A DNA stretch of 34,032 nucleotides from Candidatus Chloroploca mongolica (GTDB lineage: Bacteria > Chloroflexota > Chloroflexia > Chloroflexales > Chloroflexaceae). Each line of letters starts with the position of its first letter. Position 1 is the first letter of the stretch. Below are positions 25,128-33,765 of the stretch, in pieces. Made by a program: the position numbers and the translations under genes. A model generated the notes under the pieces. The model worked only from the letters and a program-made list of their open reading frames with translations. It had not been told where the DNA came from and did no database searches. The DNA is taken from assembly GCF_004762035.2 (NCBI RefSeq), contig NZ_SIJK02000056.1, positions 1 to 34,032 of the forward strand, written 5' to 3'.

Positions 25128-26609
25128 ATGTGCTTACTGATCAGTCAGCGAAACGGCCTCCTACTCACCCTCGCTCTCGTTTTGTTCCTGGCTCTGGCCA
25201 GCGCCGTTCGCGCCGACGAAACGCCCGTACCAATCCTGGCCACTGCCTGCCCGCCCAGCATCCCCTTTGGCGAGTTGTTCGACTGCTCGTTGGAGGCAGC
25301 CGGTGAGGTTGACCGTTACACTTTTACCGCTACGACCAACGATAGCTACATCATCCGTATCGTGCGCACCTCGGGCACCTTTGAACCCAGTATCGTCGTG
25401 CGTAACCCGAATGGGGTAGCAGTGTGTGAACGTTATACCTTTGGCAACAAGATCGAGCTTGATTGCACGGCAACAAGTAGTGGTGCCTATAGCTTTGAAG
25501 TGCAATCGTCGGGGACGAATCGCTCCACCATCGGTGGCTACCAGGTCTATATGCAGCGGCTCAATGGCGTTGGTAATGCCACCCCGCTCAGCATCGGCAG
25601 CTTCACCCAGGGTAGCCTGGCGGCACCGATTGAGAGCAAGACCTACAGCTTTACGGCGGCGCAAAATGATCTGATCCGCTTGCGGCTCTTTCCTACGGCT
25701 GGTACAATCCATCCGCGCATGCGCGTCTACAATGCGGCGGGGGTTGAACAGTGCGCGGTCTACCGCGTCTCGACCAGCCTGGCAACCATCGAAACGTGTG
25801 CGATTACGGCGGCGGGTACCTACAGCCTGTTGGTAGACGATAACACCACCAGTCGCACTGGGGCCTACGACCTACATTTTCAGCGCCTGAACAATCCGGG
25901 CAATGCCACCCCGCTGACGCTGGGCAGTGTCACCACAGGTAATCTGGAACGAGTCGCTGCCATGAATGTCTATCGTTTTGACGCAGAAGCCAATGATCAA
26001 GTAATCCTCCGCTTGATCAAAGAAGCCGGGGCTTTCCTGCCGCAAATGACGCTCTTTGACCGCGCTGGGGTGAGTATTTGTAGTACGTATAGCTTGCGAG
26101 CCCTAGCGCGAATCGAGCCGTGTGCCATTCCGGCGACAGGCCAGTACAGTCTTTTGATTGAGGATCAGCGCCTGGAAAATACTGGCGCCTACCGGCTGCA
26201 CCTACAGCGGCGCAATAATCCAGGGAATCCGACCGCCATCGCCTTTGGACAGAGCCGTCAGAGCAGCATTGCTTCGATCGCAGACTTCGGTACCTTCAGC
26301 TTTGAGGGCGTTGCGGGCGGGCAGGTGCGCCTGACGATGCTGCGTACCAATGGCAGCTTCTGGGCGCAGGTGAGCGTTTACGACCCGGCTGGCCTTGAAC
26401 TCTGCACTGGCCGATCATTTAATCCGGGAGTGGAGGACGTGACGCTCAACTGTACGCTGAAGACGACCGGGCAACATACGATCATCACTGAAGATAGGAA
26501 CAATACAGGTGTTGGTGACTATACACTCACCCTGGCCTGTCTCAGCGGGAGTTGCAGTCCGGCCGCGCCGCGCAACGAACGGGTCTATCTGCCGTTGGTG
26601 CGGCGCTAA
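25128..26609 (+). CDS. Secreted four-repeat PPC-like protein, YLPLVRR tail
   Basis: 493 residues from the ATG at 25128, with GAGGAG nine bases upstream. Signal peptide about 1-29 (GLLLTLALVLFLALASAVRA). Four ~110-residue beta-sandwich repeats follow, each with 'Y.F.a...d...lrl......f.p.m.vy...G...C', a second cysteine near 'i..c.i...G.ysllv.d', and a joining phrase 'LNnpGNaTPl.lGs...g.l'. This resembles bacterial pre-peptidase C-terminal (PPC) domains. The paired cysteines per repeat may form disulphides outside the cell. Ends in RVYLPLVRR. It lies 160 bp after the previous gene with no terminator between them. Role probably structural or carbohydrate-binding. Confidence 0.87.
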   Translation: MCLLISQRNGLLLTLALVLFLALASAVRADETPVPILATACPPSIPFGELFDCSLEAAGEVDRYTFTATTNDSYIIRIVRTSGTFEPSIVVRNPNGVAVCERYTFGNKIELDCTATSSGAYSFEVQSSGTNRSTIGGYQVYMQRLNGVGNATPLSIGSFTQGSLAAPIESKTYSFTAAQNDLIRLRLFPTAGTIHPRMRVYNAAGVEQCAVYRVSTSLATIETCAITAAGTYSLLVDDNTTSRTGAYDLHFQRLNNPGNATPLTLGSVTTGNLERVAAMNVYRFDAEANDQVILRLIKEAGAFLPQMTLFDRAGVSICSTYSLRALARIEPCAIPATGQYSLLIEDQRLENTGAYRLHLQRRNNPGNPTAIAFGQSRQSSIASIADFGTFSFEGVAGGQVRLTMLRTNGSFWAQVSVYDPAGLELCTGRSFNPGVEDVTLNCTLKTTGQHTIITEDRNNTGVGDYTLTLACLSGSCSPAAPRNERVYLPLVRR

Positions 26610-26634
26610 TGCACGACGCTTTGGAGTCAGGGCG

Positions 26635-26780
26635 TCATGATACCTTCGCCGCAACGCTCACTACCATGCGCTGGATCAGGTCAGCAGGCATGGGTGCGCT
26701 GAGGATGGACGTCGCGAGCATGGTCTGGAAGAGCCGCTCAAACAGGGTCAGGCTGGCCGGATCGGTCAGCTTGCATAGGA
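26635..26780 (-). pseudogene. C-terminal fragment of an unidentified gene, antisense in the operon
   Basis: About 45 minus-strand codons with strong coding bias: LTDPASLTLFERLFQTMLAT, then SILSAPMPADLIQRMVVSVA and AKVS, stopping at 26635-26637. No start and no recognised family. It lies between two plus-strand genes and probably is leftover sequence from an earlier arrangement. Confidence 0.35.
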
Positions 26781-26787
26781 TAATAAT

Positions 26788-28761
26788 GTGATCAAGCGTT
26801 CCAGTCCTGTGCCATGGCTGGTTGTCCTAGGTAGTGGGCTCTGGCTCATCACTCTGGTACTGATTGGGCATACGCAGGCTCAGCAAACAATTCTGGGCCG
26901 CGTCTACCTGCCACTGGTCATACGCGAAGATGTGCGTCAGGCAGGTGCTACCTGGAGTGGGCCGCTAGCGATAGCACCCCATGATGGGTTGCTCTGGGTA
27001 GTGAATCCTGATGCTGGTAGTGTGAGCGCCCTCGACCTCGATCAATTACGTCTCGTGGTGACTCTACCGGTTGGGGGCGAGCCATGGTCGTTGGCCTTCA
27101 CGCCCGATGGGGCGACGTTGTTGGTACTGGATCGAGCCAATGGCGAACTGATTGCGCTCGACCCGCTGCGCTTGATTATGCGGGCACGTATCAGTGTTGG
27201 GCCGGAGCCCGCTCACGTCGTAGTACATCCGACCGGCCAACTCGCCTACGTCAGTGTCGGCGTGGCCCACCACCTCGTCATCATTGATCTAGCTACGCTG
27301 CAGATCGAGCGTCAGGTCGCCACTGCCGCCCATCCCTACGCACTCGCCATCAGCGCCGATGGAGCCCAAGTCTACCTGACCCACTTCCTCGCTCAGCCCC
27401 TCCAGTCGGGCGGTATGGGGCTTGATGACGGAGCACTGGGGCTGATCAGCGTGTTCGGCCCCCTGGGGGATTTGCAGCGTGTGATCAGCCTGCCGCCCGA
27501 CCAACACGGCTTTGCCAATCAACTGGCAGGGATTAGCCTCTTTGGCGAACGGGCCTGGGTGCCGCAGATTCGCGCTGCACCCGAGCAGCCCAACACGCTT
27601 AGCACAACCGTCTTTGCGGCCGTCTCAAGTCTCGATCTGGCCGCTGGCCGCGAAGACGAGCACGCCAAGTTGAACCTGAACGACGAAGAGGTCTTCGGTT
27701 CGCCGGTCAATAACCCGGTCGCCGCTGTCCCCAGCCCCGATGGGCAGACGCTGTACGTTGTGCTGGCGGGCAGCAACCTGATCGAGCTCGTGGATGTAGC
27801 CCAGTCGGATCGTCCACGCTTGCTCGGGTTCATCGCCACAGGCTTGAATCCGCGTGGCATGGTGCTCAGCGCCGATGGGCAGCGTGGCTATGTGTGGAAC
27901 TACCTGGCGCGCTCGGTGACGGTACTTGATCTAGTACAACGGACGCCGATCGCCGAAATTGTCGTTACTCCCGAGACCTTGCCGCCTGATCTGTTGCGGG
28001 GCAAGATCCTCTTCAACACCGTCGCTGATCCGCGCATGGCCAAGTCGTCATGGGTCTCGTGTGCGAGTTGCCACGCTGACGGTGGCACTGATGGCGTGAC
28101 CTGGAGCCTCGCCGACGGTCCGCGCCAGACCCCGGGGATCTGGAATGCGGGCGCAACCTTGCCCTGGCACTGGTCGGCAGCCCTTGATGAACCTCAGGAT
28201 GTCGAGGATTCGATCCATACGCTGCAATTTGGCCTGGGCTTAGCGCCCGGGGCCGACCCGCCGCTGCTCGGCACTCCGAACGACGGGCGCTCAGCGGATC
28301 TGGATGCCCTGGCCCGCTTCTTGGTCGAAGGCATCCGCACCCCACAGGGAGTACTGCCAACGGCAGCCAGCCATCAGGGGCGTGCGCTCTTTCAAGAACT
28401 TGGTTGCGTGAGTTGTCATGGTGGCCCCACCTGGACAATTAGTAGCATCCCAGGGGTGGTGGGGCAACTCGACCCCGATGGCAATGGCATGGTTGATCAG
28501 CTCTTGCACGACGTCGGTACCGCGACCGCTGCCGATATACGTGGCGCAACCGGCTTCGATGTGCCCGCACTGCTTGGCCTGGCCTTCACCGCACCCTACA
28601 TGCACGCTGGCTCGCTGCCTGATCTCAAGGCCGTCCTGGATTCAGGCCACCCAATGCCGGGCCAGCCCCGCGTGCGGCCCCTGAGTAGGCTTGAACGGGA
28701 AGCCCTGATCGCCTTCTTGCTGACGATTGACCTAGAGACTGAGCCTCTGTTTGCGCCGTAA
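26788..28761 (+). CDS. Exported YVTN beta-propeller fused to a di-heme cytochrome c peroxidase-like domain
   Basis: 657 residues from the GTG at 26788, AGGA about nine bases upstream. Signal peptide about 1-31 (WLVVLGSGLWLITLVLIGHTQA), then RVYLPLVIR at 38-46, the YLPLV motif placed at the start of the mature protein. Residues about 60-400 are a YVTN-like propeller ('VnPdaGSVSALDLDql', 'GGEPWSLAFTPDGATLLVLD', 'AVPSPDGQTLYVVLAGSNLI'). Residues about 405-650 are a CCP/MauG-like cytochrome with two heme sites, CASCH (425-429) and CVSCH (540-544), and the family signature 'FDVPALLGLAFTAPYMHAGSLPDLKAVLD'. It probably carries out peroxide reduction or heme-based oxidation of a partner outside the membrane; the substrate is unknown. 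It is followed after 29 bp by the last gene of the set. Confidence 0.9.
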   Translation: MIKRSSPVPWLVVLGSGLWLITLVLIGHTQAQQTILGRVYLPLVIREDVRQAGATWSGPLAIAPHDGLLWVVNPDAGSVSALDLDQLRLVVTLPVGGEPWSLAFTPDGATLLVLDRANGELIALDPLRLIMRARISVGPEPAHVVVHPTGQLAYVSVGVAHHLVIIDLATLQIERQVATAAHPYALAISADGAQVYLTHFLAQPLQSGGMGLDDGALGLISVFGPLGDLQRVISLPPDQHGFANQLAGISLFGERAWVPQIRAAPEQPNTLSTTVFAAVSSLDLAAGREDEHAKLNLNDEEVFGSPVNNPVAAVPSPDGQTLYVVLAGSNLIELVDVAQSDRPRLLGFIATGLNPRGMVLSADGQRGYVWNYLARSVTVLDLVQRTPIAEIVVTPETLPPDLLRGKILFNTVADPRMAKSSWVSCASCHADGGTDGVTWSLADGPRQTPGIWNAGATLPWHWSAALDEPQDVEDSIHTLQFGLGLAPGADPPLLGTPNDGRSADLDALARFLVEGIRTPQGVLPTAASHQGRALFQELGCVSCHGGPTWTISSIPGVVGQLDPDGNGMVDQLLHDVGTATAADIRGATGFDVPALLGLAFTAPYMHAGSLPDLKAVLDSGHPMPGQPRVRPLSRLEREALIAFLLTIDLETEPLFAP

Positions 28762-28790
28762 AAGGAAGTCTACGCTGAAAGGACACGCTG

Positions 28791-31700
28791 ATGAATCGGT
28801 TCCTGCGCTCCGCACCAACCGTGCTTGCCCTGATCGCCATCTTGTTGCTCAATTCATGGCCGGTGGCACCGTTACGTGCCCAGGTGCCCCAACCACAACC
28901 ACAGGCTGCGGCTAGCCCCGCCCAGAATAGCCAACGGGCGTACCTCCCGTTGGTCATTCGCCCCACGGGTCCACCCAACTTCACCCTGAGTAGTCCGCTC
29001 GCTGGCTCAACCGTGGGCGGCACCACGCTGGTCGTGGCGCAAGTACTGGATGCTGGCTCGGTCAGCAGCGTCAGTTTCCGCGCAGGTAACCTGGATCTGG
29101 GCACCGATAGTACGCCTGCGGATGGCTTTCGGGCCTTTTTGGATGCTAGCAGGTTGCCAGCGGGTTCGGTGACGATTACTGCTACCGCCCGCGGGCCAGC
29201 CGGTGAGGCAAGCCAGAGCGTGGAGGTCATTGCGCAGCCCAACCCGCCAGCGAGCGCAACCATTGGTAGTCAGGGCGGCGTGCTTGGCAGCGACTCGGGG
29301 GCGACGATTACGATTCCGCCGGGCACAGTCAGCGATAACACCACTGTGAGCATCCGCGAGCGTACCCAGGCCCAGGTGACCACCGAATCCGGGATCGTCT
29401 GGGACGACATCGGCGTGACCTTCCTCGGCGACATCGCCATTCAGTCAAACCAGCCGCTCTCGCGGCCAGTGGAGATCAGCACCCAAGGCTTTGCCAATCG
29501 CATTCAGCCCGGCCAGGCGGTGGTCACCTACAATCTGTTACCTGACCAGGATGGCGACGGGATTGGTGAATTGGTGGTCGCGAGTACCGCCGAGGTGGCA
29601 CCGAACGGGGCGATTGTGAGTACGCCCGTTAATAATACCGCTGTTATTCGCAGTGCAACCGTGCGCAATGCTTCCGGGCGCACTACTTTGCTGACGCGTG
29701 ATAATCGTGTTGTCGTCGCGCCAGGGGAACTCCTCACAGTAATTACTGAAGGGCTTAACGCAGTCTCATTGCAAGGAAATGTGTTAACCTTCAGATCGGC
29801 AACAGGCAAGAGCTACAGCATTGCCGCCCTTATACTACCCACCCAGGCCAACCCCTTACAACAGGAACTGAAGACTCTGCTCCCATCATTGCCACCCGGC
29901 GACGTAACTATCTCGCTCTTTGACGCGAGTAGTGGTACAACTATTGAAGTTGGCCTCGTAACAATCACTACCGCGCCCGCCCTTACTCGACCCGCCTCTG
30001 AGATTATTGAGGCGTACTACGCCCAGCATCTGATCTTCCTGAGTTCGCTTCCGACAGTTACCCCTGAGGCTGTCGAGGAGCGAGATTCTCTGGTGAGCGC
30101 AACAACTCAAATGCGCGATGCCTTCCGCCAACTGTTCACTCTTTCGGATCCTCAAGTTCAGGGCGGGCTAGTCGAGTTTGCTACGATAATCGAAGGGTCA
30201 GGGGTGCTCAAGAGCGAGGGGGCTCAACAGCGAGAGCTGTTAATGTTAGCAGCTAACGGCTGCTTTACCCCTGAAGAGCGACAGCGTCTCCAAGATGATT
30301 TTGACAATGCGATCATTGTAGGTACTGTTGCTTGTACAATATTCACTGCCATCGCCGCAGCTGCTGGCGGGGTTCCGGGTGTCATCGTGGGTTCTATTTG
30401 TGCGGGAGCACTTATCACAGGCGATAAGAAGCTTAATCGCGCAATTGATCGAGCTCCAACGTGTCCGAATGAGTCTCCACCACCACCTCCTCTCCCACCC
30501 TGCCAGCCCACGCCTAGTGGCGGCGTCCCATCTAGCCGCGGTATCGGCGGTGCGCCGCCCCCCGGCGGGAATGGCTGTGGCAATGCAGCAGGGAGTGGGG
30601 GTGGCACTGCAGCCTTAGCCCAGGTCGGGAGTGGGAGCCTCCAGGGGCGTTACATCGTCAAGGTCTTCCCGCAGGCGGGCGGCCGGGCGCTCAGCCCCTT
30701 CACTGGCGCGACCGACGCGGGCGGCTACTTCTTCCTGCCCTTCATCCCGCAAGGCGAACCCTTCCGTGCCGTGGCTGTTGATACGGTTACGGGCGCTTCA
30801 CGCAGCTTCGAGGGCGTCGGCCCGGCGACTGGTGAATCGGCCTACATGTTTTTCGACTTCTTGGATGCCGAAGACAACCGGGTTGCGATCAATATCGGCG
30901 ACACAGTCAGCGATGGGGAGCCGCAGGCGGGGGCGGGGAATATCGAGAACCCCGGGGCCTTCGATGTCTACACGTTTGAGGCCGAACCCGACCGCGAAGT
31001 GATCTTCGAAGTGCTCAACAAAGCCGCTGGCCTGAGCCAGACACGCTGGAAGTTGGTCAGCCCCACGGGCACCGAAGTCTTTAACCGCGTCATGGCGACG
31101 ACCCAACTGATCGCTCTGCCCGAGCCCGGCACTTATACCCTGACGGTCGGTGATGATACCAGCGGTGGCACCGGCACCTACTCGTTCAAACTCGTTGGCA
31201 TTCCGTTGCCGGATCGTTTCAACATTGCCATTGGCGACACGGTTGCCCCTGGCATCCCTGGGCCTGGGGCTGGCACGATTGAGCAGTCGTTGGTCAAGGA
31301 TCGCTATACCTTTACCGCCACGGCGGGACAGCGGATCTTCTTCGATGCGATCAGCAACTCGGTCTCCTACTTCCGCCTGAACTGGACGCTGCTCGATCCC
31401 AACGGGAATCGGGTGGGAAGTGTGAACTCCTTCGTCGACACCGACCCGATTACCCTGGTCGCCGCTGGCAGTTACACCATCGTCATTGATGCTGATGCTG
31501 ATCTCGTGCCCACCTATAGCTTCAAGCTTTGGGATGTGCCCCCGCCGCAGCAGTTCAACATCGCGATTGGCGCTACGGTCGCCAATGGGATACCTGCCGC
31601 TGGGGCGGGTAATATCGAGACCCCGGGCGTGATTGACCGCTACACCTTTACCGCCACGGCGGGACAGCGGATCTTCTTCGATGCGATCAGCAACTCGGTC

Positions 31701-32885
31701 TCCTACTTCCGCCTGAGTTGGACGCTGCTCGACCCCAACGGGAATCCGGTGGGGAATGAGAACTCCTTCGACGACACTGACCCGATTACCCTGGTCACCG
31801 CTGGCAGTTACACCATCGTCATTGATGCGGATACTGATCTCGTGCCCACCTATAGCTTCAAGCTTTGGGACGTGCCAGCGCCGCAGCAGTTTGCCATCGC
31901 GATTGGCGATACGGTCGCCAATGGTATACCTGCCGCTGGGGCTGGCAATATCGAGACCCCGGGCGTCATTGACCGCTACACCTTTACCGCCACAGCGGGA
32001 CAGCGGATCTTCTTCGATGCGATCAGCAACTCGGTCTCCTTCACCCAACTGAGTTGGACGCTGCTCGACCCGAACGGTAATCAGGTGGGGAATGAGAACT
32101 ACTTCGCCGACATCGACCCGATTACCCTGGTCGCCGCTGGCAGCTACACGATCGTCATTGATGCTGATGGGGATCGCGTCCCCACCTACAGCTTCAAGCT
32201 TTGGGATGTGCCCCCGCCGCAGCAGTTCACCATCGCGATTGGCGATACGGTTGCTGATGGGGTGCCTGCCGCTGGGGCTGGCAACATCGAGACCCCGGGC
32301 GTGATTGACCGCTACACCTTTACGGCCACCGCGGGGCAGCGGATCTTCTTCGATGCGATCAGCAACTCGGTCTCCTTCACCCAACTGAGTTGGACGCTGC
32401 TCGACCCGAACGGTAATCAGGTGGGGAATGAGAACTACTTCGCCGACATCGACCCGATTACCCTGGTCGCCGCTGGCAGCTACACGATCGTCATTGATGC
32501 TGATGGGGATCGCGTCCCCACCTACAGCTTCAAGCTTTGGGATGTGCCCCCGCCGCAGCAGTTCACCATCGCGATTGGCGATACGGTTGCTGATGGGGTG
32601 CCTGCCGCTGGGGCTGGCAACATCGAGACCCCGGGCGTGGTTGACCGTTATACCTTCACAGCCACGGCGGGGCAGGCGATCTTCTTTGATGCGATCACGC
32701 CTACAAGTTCGTCACTTTTGCGCTGGTCACTGCGTGACCCGAACGGCAATCTCGTAGGCTCCCAAAGTCGTCGTTTCGCTGATACCGACCCCATTACCCT
32801 CAATCTTGCCGGTTCGTATACCCTTGAGGTGACGGCTGAAGGTGATCGCACGCTCGTCTACTCGTTCCGCCTCGAGCCACGTTAG
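28791..32885 (+). CDS. Giant secreted multidomain protein with N-terminal YLPLVIR and six PPC-like repeats
   Basis: 1364 residues, ATG at 28791 with AAGGA nine bases upstream. Signal peptide about 1-30, then AYLPLVIR at 50-57. Domains in order: Ig-like (about 58-150, 'LSSPLAGSTVGGTTLVVAQV'); ZU5-like (about 165-250, 'GGVLGSDSGATITIPPGTV'); a mostly helical region with a hydrophobic stretch near 505-540 (VGTVACTIFTAIAAAAGGVPG) that could span a membrane; a Pro/Gly-rich linker (PPPPPLPPC); a carboxypeptidase-regulatory-like domain (about 620-680); and six 112-residue PPC-like repeats from residue 699 to the end. ZU5 domains elsewhere precede autoproteolytic or death-type modules, but no such module is seen here. 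The C-terminus has no YLPLV tail. Last gene before a strong terminator. Confidence 0.9.
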   Translation: MNRFLRSAPTVLALIAILLLNSWPVAPLRAQVPQPQPQAAASPAQNSQRAYLPLVIRPTGPPNFTLSSPLAGSTVGGTTLVVAQVLDAGSVSSVSFRAGNLDLGTDSTPADGFRAFLDASRLPAGSVTITATARGPAGEASQSVEVIAQPNPPASATIGSQGGVLGSDSGATITIPPGTVSDNTTVSIRERTQAQVTTESGIVWDDIGVTFLGDIAIQSNQPLSRPVEISTQGFANRIQPGQAVVTYNLLPDQDGDGIGELVVASTAEVAPNGAIVSTPVNNTAVIRSATVRNASGRTTLLTRDNRVVVAPGELLTVITEGLNAVSLQGNVLTFRSATGKSYSIAALILPTQANPLQQELKTLLPSLPPGDVTISLFDASSGTTIEVGLVTITTAPALTRPASEIIEAYYAQHLIFLSSLPTVTPEAVEERDSLVSATTQMRDAFRQLFTLSDPQVQGGLVEFATIIEGSGVLKSEGAQQRELLMLAANGCFTPEERQRLQDDFDNAIIVGTVACTIFTAIAAAAGGVPGVIVGSICAGALITGDKKLNRAIDRAPTCPNESPPPPPLPPCQPTPSGGVPSSRGIGGAPPPGGNGCGNAAGSGGGTAALAQVGSGSLQGRYIVKVFPQAGGRALSPFTGATDAGGYFFLPFIPQGEPFRAVAVDTVTGASRSFEGVGPATGESAYMFFDFLDAEDNRVAINIGDTVSDGEPQAGAGNIENPGAFDVYTFEAEPDREVIFEVLNKAAGLSQTRWKLVSPTGTEVFNRVMATTQLIALPEPGTYTLTVGDDTSGGTGTYSFKLVGIPLPDRFNIAIGDTVAPGIPGPGAGTIEQSLVKDRYTFTATAGQRIFFDAISNSVSYFRLNWTLLDPNGNRVGSVNSFVDTDPITLVAAGSYTIVIDADADLVPTYSFKLWDVPPPQQFNIAIGATVANGIPAAGAGNIETPGVIDRYTFTATAGQRIFFDAISNSVSYFRLSWTLLDPNGNPVGNENSFDDTDPITLVTAGSYTIVIDADTDLVPTYSFKLWDVPAPQQFAIAIGDTVANGIPAAGAGNIETPGVIDRYTFTATAGQRIFFDAISNSVSFTQLSWTLLDPNGNQVGNENYFADIDPITLVAAGSYTIVIDADGDRVPTYSFKLWDVPPPQQFTIAIGDTVADGVPAAGAGNIETPGVIDRYTFTATAGQRIFFDAISNSVSFTQLSWTLLDPNGNQVGNENYFADIDPITLVAAGSYTIVIDADGDRVPTYSFKLWDVPPPQQFTIAIGDTVADGVPAAGAGNIETPGVVDRYTFTATAGQAIFFDAITPTSSSLLRWSLRDPNGNLVGSQSRRFADTDPITLNLAGSYTLEVTAEGDRTLVYSFRLEPR
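30885..32882 (+). repeat. Six in-frame 336-bp tandem repeats
   Basis: Units begin near 30885, 31221, 31557, 31893, 32229 and 32565, an exact 336-bp (112-codon) period marked by 'IAIGDTV'. The first is the most diverged. From about 32003 to 32302 units 3/4 and 4/5 are base-for-base alike when shifted by 336 bp, which points to very recent duplication or gene conversion. Each unit encodes one PPC-like beta-sandwich (DRYTFTATAGQRIFFDAI, then LLDPNGN, PITLVAAGSYTIVID, YSFKLWDVP). Confidence 0.9.
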
Positions 32886-32896
32886 CCAGCCAAAGC

Positions 32897-32928
32897 AAAG
32901 AGGGACGGCCCATGGGCCGTCCCTCTTT
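32897..32928. terminator. Bidirectional intrinsic terminator
   Basis: A perfect 15-bp inverted repeat, AAAGAGGGACGGCCC, two-base loop AT, and its reverse complement. It lies 11 bases after the stop codon of the giant secreted protein. The GC-rich core is flanked by AAA and TTT, so it could work in both directions. It closes the plus-strand set. Confidence 0.85.
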
Positions 32929-32980
32929 CGCCCTCACCCTCTGACCCTACGCCTCCACGCCCCAGGCAAGGCTCCTGCCA

Positions 32981-33076
32981 GCGCACCGCTACGATCGCGT
33001 CACCGAAGCGAGTCGTAAGGCCGCCGGCGAGCACACGCTGGGCAGCCTGTTCGACCATGCCACCAGGGCCATCTGA
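32981..33076 (+). pseudogene. Short C-terminal coding fragment of unknown family
   Basis: 31 codons, AHRYDRVTEASRKAAGEHTL and GSLFDHATRAI, ending in TGA. Codon use looks genuine and the helical, charged sequence resembles the tail of a small DNA-binding or antitoxin-type protein, but this is not secure. No start is visible upstream. Confidence 0.3.
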
Positions 33077-33127
33077 GGAAACCGAAACAAGACCACGAGT
33101 CCGGCTTGCTTCATGGAAACACCATCT

Positions 33128-33440
33128 TCACGTCAGCAGTGGTGTCGTGTGGCGTGGCTTCATCTTCCATGGGGGCAACTTCTGCATGTGCTGTTGAATG
33201 TGCTCGCTCACCTGCGTCGCCAACCCATCGAGCGCTGCCAGGACACCTTCGCGGCTCGCCGCTGTGGCATCAGAGAGCAGCGTCACCTGCTCCAGCGGGT
33301 AGCCGCAGAACTAACTGTGGGTCGCGGAGAACAGCAGTTACAGCGTTCGCATCGGTGGCAGTGATTGGCACGGCGAACTGCGGCGCGTGGGTGTAGCTGC
33401 CGGTGGCGATCAGCAGGGCGTGGGCGGCGGGGAAGGACAT
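33128..33440 (-). pseudogene. Caspase-like (metacaspase/C14) gene, frameshifted and truncated
   Basis: The ATG at 33440 has AGGAG upstream. It encodes SFPAAHALLIATGSYTHAPQ, FAVPITATDANAVTAVLRDP: the first strand and 'ALLIG...Y....p.l..a..DA.av..vL.dp' of bacterial caspase-like proteins. Near 33310 one base shifts the frame (the old frame ends at 33270). The next frame continues with CGYPLEQVTLLSDATAASRE, GVLAALDGLATQVSE, then unrelated residues to a stop at 33128. The His-Cys catalytic part is missing, so the gene is dead. Full-length relatives are proteases of prokaryotic signalling or defence. Confidence 0.7.
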
Positions 33441-33491
33441 TGTCCTTGCTCCTGTGCGTTACGCGGCTAACGTGACGGGGATACGGTTGGG

Positions 33492-33764
33492 TCAAGACGT
33501 CTCGGCAGTGATGGCGGCCAACGCTCCTACTAGCGTCTGGATAGTCAGCATGCTATCCAAACGAAGGCATTGCTCATCATCCAGACTTACCAAGGTACAG
33601 CCATAACGCCGCGACTCAACGGCATAGGTCACATCTGCACCACGCAGAAAATAATTTGCCGCCAGTTCCTCAGCCTCTCGGCTGAAGGCACTATCAATAG
33701 TCCGTTGGTACGACGGTAAACCACCAGACATGGCAACGCCCACATCAGAGTACGATGCCACCAT
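33492..33764 (-). pseudogene. PIN-domain (VapC-like) C-terminal fragment
   Basis: 90 residues in an open frame from 33764. The part FSREAEELAANYFLRGADVT, YAVESRRYGCTLVSLDDEQC is the second half of a PIN-domain RNase: 'lRgaDa.yva.A...g..LvtlD.eq', with two of the conserved acidic residues. The N-terminal half with the first catalytic aspartate is missing. A possible ribosome-binding site (GGGGAG) is only three bases from the ATG. No antitoxin gene is adjacent. Confidence 0.55.
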
Positions 33765-33765
33765 A

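Noticed and set aside
30798-32384. 528-residue minus-strand open frame opposite the tandem repeats
   Set aside because: It mirrors the 336-bp repeats of the plus-strand gene and lacks any recognisable domain; it is an antisense by-product of repeated GC-rich codons.
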